Positions 58,567-64,000 of a DNA stretch of 64,000 nt are shown in pieces (the first letter of the stretch is position 1; every line of letters begins with the position of its first letter). This DNA is from Akkermansiaceae bacterium UBA2381. GTDB taxonomy: Bacteria; Verrucomicrobiota; Verrucomicrobiia; Verrucomicrobiales; DEV007. The stretch spans positions 246,519 through 310,518 of the forward strand of contig DDSV01000049.1 in assembly GCA_002344215.1 (NCBI GenBank), given 5' to 3'. The position numbers and the translations under genes are program-made. Below the pieces are notes generated by a model. It was given only the letters and a program-made list of their open reading frames with translations. It was not told the origin of the DNA and made no database searches.

Positions 58567-58668
58567 GAAATTCCGAAACACGACAGGCTCAGAGAGGTGT
58601 ACGAGCGATATCCCATTTCCAGCATCCAGCAATCCTACCGCCCCGTTCCCGAAACGAGGACAGTAGTG

Positions 58669-59298
58669 ATGCCTCTTATTATTGCCGCCGTCGGCATCGG
58701 ACTGGTGACTTTTTATGTCAGAACGAAGCCGGAAACCGCTCAAGCGGATGCGGCTATCGCGGAAATCCAGATCCCGGAGAAACCTCCCGTTTCAATCAAT
58801 CAGCCGGTAAACGAGGTTCCCCGTGCCATCCCGGTAACGATGGTGGAAGACGGAGCCTTGAGCCCATCGCTTCCCCTTCTTCAGCGCGATGGGGTGACAT
58901 CCGAGGATTTCACTTCGTGGATGTCGCCGCTCGCTCTCGACACCTACATCCGGCAGAAAAACCGGGGATTCGAAAAAACGTTCTGGGAGCGCGGTCACTG
59001 GATCAAAGCAGTCGAGGGTCGCTGGAACAACGGCGCTCACGAGTTCCGCATCGCCTTTGCCGCCAATCCAGATCCGGAACGTATCCAGTGGTACTACCGC
59101 ATTGACCAGACCGAGGCCCAGTTCACGGAAACTCTCAACCGCCTCCGCAACGAGGGTTACACGCTGGCCCAGAGCCACGCCTATGTCCTCCCGGACGGCA
59201 GCAGACGATTTCAGGGAGTCTGGCAGCGGACTGTTTCAGGATCCGGGAAAAACAACGGCCCCCAGGATTTCATCGGCGCCGCCACCGGGATTCGGTGA
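58669..59298 (+). CDS. Membrane-anchored protein of unknown function
   Basis: 209 residues from the ATG at 58669, chosen because GAGGA lies 8 bp before it; an in-frame GTG at 58597 would add 24 residues and also fits the promoter at 58538. The N-terminal helix (MPLIIAAVGIGLVTFYVRT) anchors it, then a Pro/Glu-rich linker, then a domain from about residue 65 rich in Trp, Arg and aromatic residues (FEKTFWERGHWIKAVEGRWN; YYRIDQTEAQFTETLNRLRN). I recognise no family. It is transcribed from its own promoter. Confidence 0.6.
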   Translation: MPLIIAAVGIGLVTFYVRTKPETAQADAAIAEIQIPEKPPVSINQPVNEVPRAIPVTMVEDGALSPSLPLLQRDGVTSEDFTSWMSPLALDTYIRQKNRGFEKTFWERGHWIKAVEGRWNNGAHEFRIAFAANPDPERIQWYYRIDQTEAQFTETLNRLRNEGYTLAQSHAYVLPDGSRRFQGVWQRTVSGSGKNNGPQDFIGAATGIR

Positions 59299-59334
59299 AC
59301 CTCCGGATTTGATGAATCCTCTCCGCTCCCTGCC

Positions 59335-60771
59335 TCAGGCAATGAGATCCTTGATGACCGTGCCTCCGAACTGCGAAAGCTGCTTGAAGCGTCCCGCGTG
59401 ATAGAAGTTCAGCTTGTTGTCGTCGAGCCCTAACAAACGCAAGAGCGTGACGTGGAAATCGCGGACGTGGGCCTTGCCCTCGACCGCCTCCATCCCCAGT
59501 TCGTCGGTCGCGCCGATGGTGTGTCCGGCCTTGCAACCGCCGCCGGCGAGCCAGATCGTCATGGCATTGGGATTGTGGTCGCGGCCGTAGGCGGTGCCTC
59601 CGCGGACCCCGTTGTCAGGCGTGCGGCCGAATTCCCCGCACCAGACGATGAGGGTCGAATCGAGCAGCCCGCGCTCCTTCAAATCGGCGATGAGCGCGGC
59701 GATGGGCTGGTCGACCCCTGCGACGAGATTGCCGTGGGCCCGCTCGATGTAGTCGTGGCTGTCCCATGACCCATGATAGAGCTGCACGAAACGTACCCCC
59801 TTCTCGACGAGCTTGCGGGCGAGGAGACATTTGCGCCCGAAGGCATCGGTCGTGTCCTTGCCAATGCCGTAGGCTTCCCTGGTCTTTTCGTTTTCTTTGG
59901 AAAGGTCGACGGTCTCGGGCACCTGCATCTGCATGCGGAAAGCAAGCTCGTAGCTGTCCATCCGCGCGCTCAATTCGGCGTGGTCGGGATGCTCTGCGGC
60001 ATGAGCCGCGTTCAACGAGGTGATGAGATCGAGGTTCTTCCGCTGATGGTCCCGCGTCACCCCCGCAGGCGGCGAAAGATCAAGAATGGGCGAACCTTTC
60101 GGGCGCAGCGGCGTACCCTGATAGCTGGCGGGCAGGTAGCCGTTGCTCCAGTTCGCCGCGCCGCCCTGAGGGTAGCTGACCTCGGGCAGGACGATAAAAC
60201 CGGGCAGGTCCTGATTCACCGAACCGAGTCCGTAGTTCACCCACGAGCCAATCCCCGGATCACCGCCAAAGCGGTTGCCGGTATTCATCTGAAACATCGC
60301 CGTGGGATGGTTCACGCTGTCGACGGTGCAGCCACGGAAAAAGCAGATCTCGTCCGCGACCCGGGCGAGGTGCGACCAGTTTTCCGCCATGTCCGCCCCG
60401 CTCTGTCCGGCTTTGATGAACTTGAACGGGCTTTGCACGTAGTAGCGCTTCCCGCTCTCCATCGCCGACTTCTGTTTGCCCTCACGGACAAACTCCTTGA
60501 GGTGCATTTTTTCAAGCATTGGCTTCGGGTCGAAAGTGTCGATGTGCGAAGGCCCTCCCTCCATCATCAGGAAAATGATGTGTTTTGCTTTGGCCTCGGG
60601 GAAATGACCGGGCTTGGGAGCGAGTGGTCCGGCTTTGGCCTTTTCCTCGGCAAGGAGGGCGCTGAAAGCGACGCTGCCGAGCGAGGCACCGAGCCCGTAG
60701 ACAAACTCACGCCGGGTCGGCGCATGGAAGGCGCGGGCACCAGCACAGGGGAAATAGGGACGGGGTTTCAT
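59335..60771 (-). CDS. DUF1501-family protein with Tat signal
   Basis: 478 residues from the ATG at 60771; the longer open frame to 60897 runs through the repeat region. A twin-arginine export motif TRREFVYG (about residues 19-26) is followed by a hydrophobic stretch. The mature part has HIIFLMMEGGPSHIDTFDPKP and VWCGEFGRTPDNG, typical of DUF1501, a sulfatase/alkaline-phosphatase-like fold common in Planctomycetes and Verrucomicrobia. It nearly always follows a PSD1 cytochrome gene, as here. Biochemical function is not established; sugar-sulfate use has been suggested for the pair. Confidence 0.88.
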   Translation of the reverse strand: MKPRPYFPCAGARAFHAPTRREFVYGLGASLGSVAFSALLAEEKAKAGPLAPKPGHFPEAKAKHIIFLMMEGGPSHIDTFDPKPMLEKMHLKEFVREGKQKSAMESGKRYYVQSPFKFIKAGQSGADMAENWSHLARVADEICFFRGCTVDSVNHPTAMFQMNTGNRFGGDPGIGSWVNYGLGSVNQDLPGFIVLPEVSYPQGGAANWSNGYLPASYQGTPLRPKGSPILDLSPPAGVTRDHQRKNLDLITSLNAAHAAEHPDHAELSARMDSYELAFRMQMQVPETVDLSKENEKTREAYGIGKDTTDAFGRKCLLARKLVEKGVRFVQLYHGSWDSHDYIERAHGNLVAGVDQPIAALIADLKERGLLDSTLIVWCGEFGRTPDNGVRGGTAYGRDHNPNAMTIWLAGGGCKAGHTIGATDELGMEAVEGKAHVRDFHVTLLRLLGLDDNKLNFYHAGRFKQLSQFGGTVIKDLIA

Positions 60772-60810
60772 GGCTGGGAAGGCGCAACTTGGGTGAACTT
60801 CGTGAAAAAC

Positions 60811-60954
60811 ATCCGCGTCCATCCGCGTCCCATCTGCGGAAATCTGCGATCCAAGTCCTCGACTATTTGCGAAAATTTGCGGCCCATTCGCGGCCATTTG
60901 CTTTCCATTCTCTTCAACGCAGATGAGCGCGGATTGCCGCAGATGAACGCAGAT
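60811..60954. repeat. Degenerate short-repeat array, 10-base units in two opposed arms
   Basis: ATCCGCGTCC occurs twice in tandem (60811 and 60821), followed by variants of ATCTGCG/ATTTGCG/ATTCGCG about every ten bases up to 60898. From 60918 the same word appears reversed (CGCAGAT, GCGGAT, CGCAGAT, CGCAGAT), so the two arms can pair as a long imperfect stem. It sits between the PSD1 cytochrome and DUF1501 genes. It looks like a dispersed intergenic repeat element; no second copy is in the window. Confidence 0.6.
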
Positions 60955-60993
60955 CGGGATCCGACAAAACCTCCCTCGAATCTCGCTGTTTTT

Positions 60994-63870
60994 TCAATAC
61001 ACATAGACAAACTCGTTCGCATTCAGCAGCGCCAGACACACGTCGGCGAAAGCCCTTGTCCTCGCATCACAATCCCCCGGCTGGAGATCAGGAACAAAGT
61101 CGGCGTAGGCGTGCAGCTTCTCGTCGAAGGAGAACTTCTCGCCCGTATTTTCCTCGACCGCCTCGCGGCGCACCGTTAGAGGCGGCTCGAACGCGGGATA
61201 GACGGCCTTTTCCTGCACCGGCACCATCGCCTGCCAATGATCCAAACAGGTCGCGATTTCCTCGTCCGTTGCCTCGCGTCCCAATACCAACAAGAATGCC
61301 CCCCGGATCGCTGATGCATCATCCTTCGCCTCGCCAAGGACCCGTTTCGCCAGTGCCAGCGACCGCGCCTGGCTCGCCTGGCTGTTGAAGAGGGCGAAGA
61401 CCTGCGGAGTCACCGTACTGGCGTCGCGGCGTTCGCAGGAGAAATCAGGCGTCGGCGCGTTGAACACCTCCTGCATCGGGTCGGCCTGACCGCGCAATTT
61501 CAAGGCATAGAGCGAGCGACGATGCCGTTGTTCCGGGAGTGGATTCGGCACCCAGGCCGAGGCGAAGGTGCCCATGACCTGACGCGGCTGCATCGCCGCC
61601 TCAAGATTGATCTCGGGACGGTTCGGGATGCCGCCGAGGGTCCGGTTCAGCTCGCCCGTCGCCGCTAGCATCGCGTCCCGCAACTCCTCCGCGCTAAGGC
61701 GCCTCGGCTTGAAGACCGCGTAAGCTTTCTCCAACTCTTCTCTCCCCAACTTGGAACGTTGAACTTCAAACGTGGAACTCCGCCGATAGGCGGAACTGGT
61801 CATGATGACCCGGTGCAGTTCCTTGAAGCTCCAGCCCGACTCGACAAAGGTCGCCGCGAGCCAATCGAGCAACTCAGGATGAGTCGGTTTTTTTCCGGTG
61901 CTGCCGAAGTTGTTCGGATTGCCTGCAATCGGCTCACCGAAGTGCCACATCCAGACGCGATTGACGATGGCCCGGGTCGTGAGGGGATTCTCAGGGTGCG
62001 CGACCCAGTCCGCAAAGGCGATGCGGCGCCCCTGCGGCGTCTCGGGCAGAGCCGCCCCGAGCTCAGCCGTGCTGTTCAGGACCGAGAGCACCCCCGGCTT
62101 CACCTTTGGTCCTGTGCCAAAGGGATCACCTCCGGTGAGGATGCAGGTTTTCTCCAGCTCGCCTCCGACCATGGGGTCGTTGGGAATCCGCACCGGCGCG
62201 AGGACGGCCTTCACCTCGGGCGTCGCCCCGGTATAAACGGCCAGCGCGTAGGGCTCGTAACGGTCCATCTCCCAGCGGAGCCGCTCGAAGCCTTTGCGGG
62301 CGACACGTTCCATGCCGAACTGCGCGGGGGTGAAACCGACCAGCTTCGGCGGGTATTCGCTCTCCGGTACACCGGCCTTCATCAAGGCATTGCGCGCCGC
62401 ACTGAAAACGTCGGAGAAGTCGCGTCGCCCCCCTTTTCCGGGATTCTTCTCCGCTTGCGCCACCGCCGCATTCCACGGCGCGGGATCTTTGCCGTTCTCC
62501 CGGAACCAGGTCTGTGCATTCTCCACCAGGACACGGTCGAGTTCGGCAAGGGTCCCCCGGTATTCCTCGCGGCGTTGCTCCAGGTAGGCCCGCTCCTCGA
62601 AGCCCTTGGTGTTTTCGTCAGGGAGAAAGGCCGCCTCACGCTCGGCGAGTTGGGTTGTCGCGAAGACCGCCTGGATCGAATAGTAGTCGAGCGTCGGGAC
62701 CGGATCGAACTTGTGGTCGTGGCAACGCGCGCATTGCAGCGAATGTGCGAGGAAGGTCTCGCCGACGCTGTTGGTGACGTCGTCGAGGAAACGCTGCCGG
62801 GCGATCTTCGCGACCTCCATGCCGGTCAGTTCCCAGGGCCCCATGCGGAGAAAGCCAGTCGCGACAAGCAGCTCGGGATCGGCCGGATCGATCTCGTCGC
62901 CGGCGATTTGCTCCTTGATGAAGCGGTCGTAGGGTTTGTCTTCGTTGAAGGACCTCACCACGTAGTCCCGATAACGCCACGCATTGCCCCGCTCGTAATC
63001 GTTCGCAAAGCCGCTGCTATCGGCGTAGCGCACCACATCGAGCCAGTGCTGCGCCATGCGCTCGCCGTAATGGGGCGAGTCGAGGAGGCGATCAATGAGA
63101 TGGCGGATGGAGGCTTCGGAGTCGCGAAGGGATTCGGCTTCGAAGGCGGCAATTTCTTCGGGTGTGGGAGGAAGACCGGTGAGATCGAAGGTGGCGCGAC
63201 GAAGGAAGACCCGTGGATCAGCAGAGGGCGCGGGCGTCACACCTTCGGGTAGATGTTTGGCGATGAGCGCGTCTACGGGGTGCTCTCCCTCCCGCAACCG
63301 GCCTTCCGGTCCAGCCCAGTCCACCATCCGCACGGCTTGATATCCCCACAATCCCTCCGGCTGGTATCTCCGGTTCGACCACTCTTCAGAGAGGCCGCCC
63401 GCTGTTTTAACAATGATGCCATCCTCTGCTTCCCAGGCTTTCGCATAGGCGGTGGCGATGGTTTTTACGCTTGCCTCGTCGGGCCACGGAGCACCTGCGG
63501 CGATCCATTCCCGGATCCAGCCGAGTTGCTCCTCATAAAGGCGGTCCGTCTCTTTCGGAGGCATCGCCTCCCAGTCTTCATGATCACGGGTCGAGGCGAG
63601 ATAAAGCGGACTTTCCTCCGGCTTGCCGGCCACGATTCCGGGAAGCGAGCTGTCGCCGCCTTGCTGGACTGATTCGAGCGAACGGAGATCAAAACCACCC
63701 TTAATTTTCCCTTCATCCTGTCCGTGGCAGGAAAGACATTTCTCGTGAAAAAGCGGGATAAGTCGCCTCACAAAAAGTTGCTCGCCAGGCGACGCTGCGC
63801 CGGGCTCAGGATCTGCGGAGACCACGATGAGCGGAAGGGAAGCTAAAATGAGAATGAGAAGATATTTCAT
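60994..63870 (-). CDS. PSD1-type cytochrome c protein (DUF1549/DUF1553)
   Basis: 958 residues from the ATG at 63870; an in-frame start at 63915 is less likely because the signal peptide MKYLLILILASLPLIVVSA begins here. A planctomycete-type cytochrome c domain carries CLSCHG (heme site, residues 45-49). The DUF1549 part has RATFDLTGLPPTPEEI, and the CARCHDHKFDP motif gives a second CxxCH. The C-terminal DUF1553 part has VNRVWMWHFG and PRRLSAEELRDAMLA. Such proteins are secreted and pair with DUF1501 proteins. Role in redox-linked polymer degradation is proposed in general but unproven. Confidence 0.9.
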   Translation of the reverse strand: MKYLLILILASLPLIVVSADPEPGAASPGEQLFVRRLIPLFHEKCLSCHGQDEGKIKGGFDLRSLESVQQGGDSSLPGIVAGKPEESPLYLASTRDHEDWEAMPPKETDRLYEEQLGWIREWIAAGAPWPDEASVKTIATAYAKAWEAEDGIIVKTAGGLSEEWSNRRYQPEGLWGYQAVRMVDWAGPEGRLREGEHPVDALIAKHLPEGVTPAPSADPRVFLRRATFDLTGLPPTPEEIAAFEAESLRDSEASIRHLIDRLLDSPHYGERMAQHWLDVVRYADSSGFANDYERGNAWRYRDYVVRSFNEDKPYDRFIKEQIAGDEIDPADPELLVATGFLRMGPWELTGMEVAKIARQRFLDDVTNSVGETFLAHSLQCARCHDHKFDPVPTLDYYSIQAVFATTQLAEREAAFLPDENTKGFEERAYLEQRREEYRGTLAELDRVLVENAQTWFRENGKDPAPWNAAVAQAEKNPGKGGRRDFSDVFSAARNALMKAGVPESEYPPKLVGFTPAQFGMERVARKGFERLRWEMDRYEPYALAVYTGATPEVKAVLAPVRIPNDPMVGGELEKTCILTGGDPFGTGPKVKPGVLSVLNSTAELGAALPETPQGRRIAFADWVAHPENPLTTRAIVNRVWMWHFGEPIAGNPNNFGSTGKKPTHPELLDWLAATFVESGWSFKELHRVIMTSSAYRRSSTFEVQRSKLGREELEKAYAVFKPRRLSAEELRDAMLAATGELNRTLGGIPNRPEINLEAAMQPRQVMGTFASAWVPNPLPEQRHRRSLYALKLRGQADPMQEVFNAPTPDFSCERRDASTVTPQVFALFNSQASQARSLALAKRVLGEAKDDASAIRGAFLLVLGREATDEEIATCLDHWQAMVPVQEKAVYPAFEPPLTVRREAVEENTGEKFSFDEKLHAYADFVPDLQPGDCDARTRAFADVCLALLNANEFVYVY

Positions 63871-64000
63871 CAACTCGTTTTCCGGCTTGGAACAACCTGG
63901 CAAATTCATCATCACTGTAAGCTGTGGCGAAGACAGGGATTACACCCCGGAAACCCAAGAATCGCCCAAAGTTTTTCGAATTTTCCCGGGAAAGACAAGT

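Noticed and set aside
59299..60897. DUF1501 frame starting at 60897.
   Set aside because: The extra residues come from the repeat array; the Tat signal starts at the Met at 60771.
60811..60954. CRISPR array.
   Set aside because: Units are about 10 bases with no constant repeat and no unique spacers of 30 bases, and no cas gene is near.

Overview
The window is a chromosomal segment from a GC-rich, Gram-negative, aerobically respiring bacterium, most probably a member of the Verrucomicrobiota. The lineage pointers are the four-gene pseudopilin set known in TIGRFAMs as the Verru_Chthon cassette (A-B-C-D), a planctomycete/verrucomicrobial pair of a PSD1-type cytochrome c protein and a DUF1501 protein, and an alternative complex III (ACIII) operon. 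I see no rRNA, tRNA, CRISPR array, transposase or phage gene. The lineage is my inference from gene families.

Left to right: (1) 1-6881, minus strand: ACIII operon actA-B-C-D-E-F, cut by the window edge in actF. (2) 7155-14579, minus: Verru_Chthon cassette D, C, B and a 1686-residue A, which I read as an enlarged version of the type II secretion tip pseudopilins H, J, I, K. (3) 14803-18190, minus: a coiled-coil protein, aroA with the sequence marks of a class II EPSP synthase, tyrA and a proline-rich lipoprotein. (4) 18358-24994, minus: a Tol/Exb-like motor operon (two TPR proteins, ExbB, two ExbD, and a TonB-like anchor fused to a von Willebrand A domain). (5) 25167-31336: an XRE-cupin regulator divergent from a tight five-gene operon: GlnT/GMAS-type ligase, the three N-methylglutamate-synthase-type subunits, and a monomeric sarcosine-oxidase-type flavoenzyme. 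(6) 31471-35185, minus: an EamA transporter and a degenerate kinase-like/Sel1 membrane protein. (7) 35319-36571, plus: hisB and hisH. (8) 36579-41310, minus: dnaN, dnaA, a 415-bp gap that is a possible but weakly supported origin, and an SSS symporter. (9) 41458-48108, minus: the complete F-type ATP synthase operon atpBEFHAGDC, with an AsmA-like gene upstream. (10) 49872-58514, plus: an ABC transporter, a TrmH-type methyltransferase and an AddB/AddA-like recombination nuclease pair, then an unknown membrane protein. (11) 59335-63870, minus: the PSD1 cytochrome/DUF1501 pair separated by a degenerate repeat array.

The observations that most deserve a second look are: a compact amine-utilisation operon in which one monomeric flavin oxidase sits where a four-subunit N-methylglutamate dehydrogenase is usual; near-identical TTGTGAA-N4-TTCACAA palindromes in front of both the ACIII and the ATP synthase operons, suggesting shared Rex- or CRP-like control of respiration; the reading of the Verru_Chthon cassette as a pseudopilus tip complex; the TonB-like/VWA fusion in the Exb operon; and a hairpin directly behind atpE. 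All functional calls come from reading the sequence; no database search was run.
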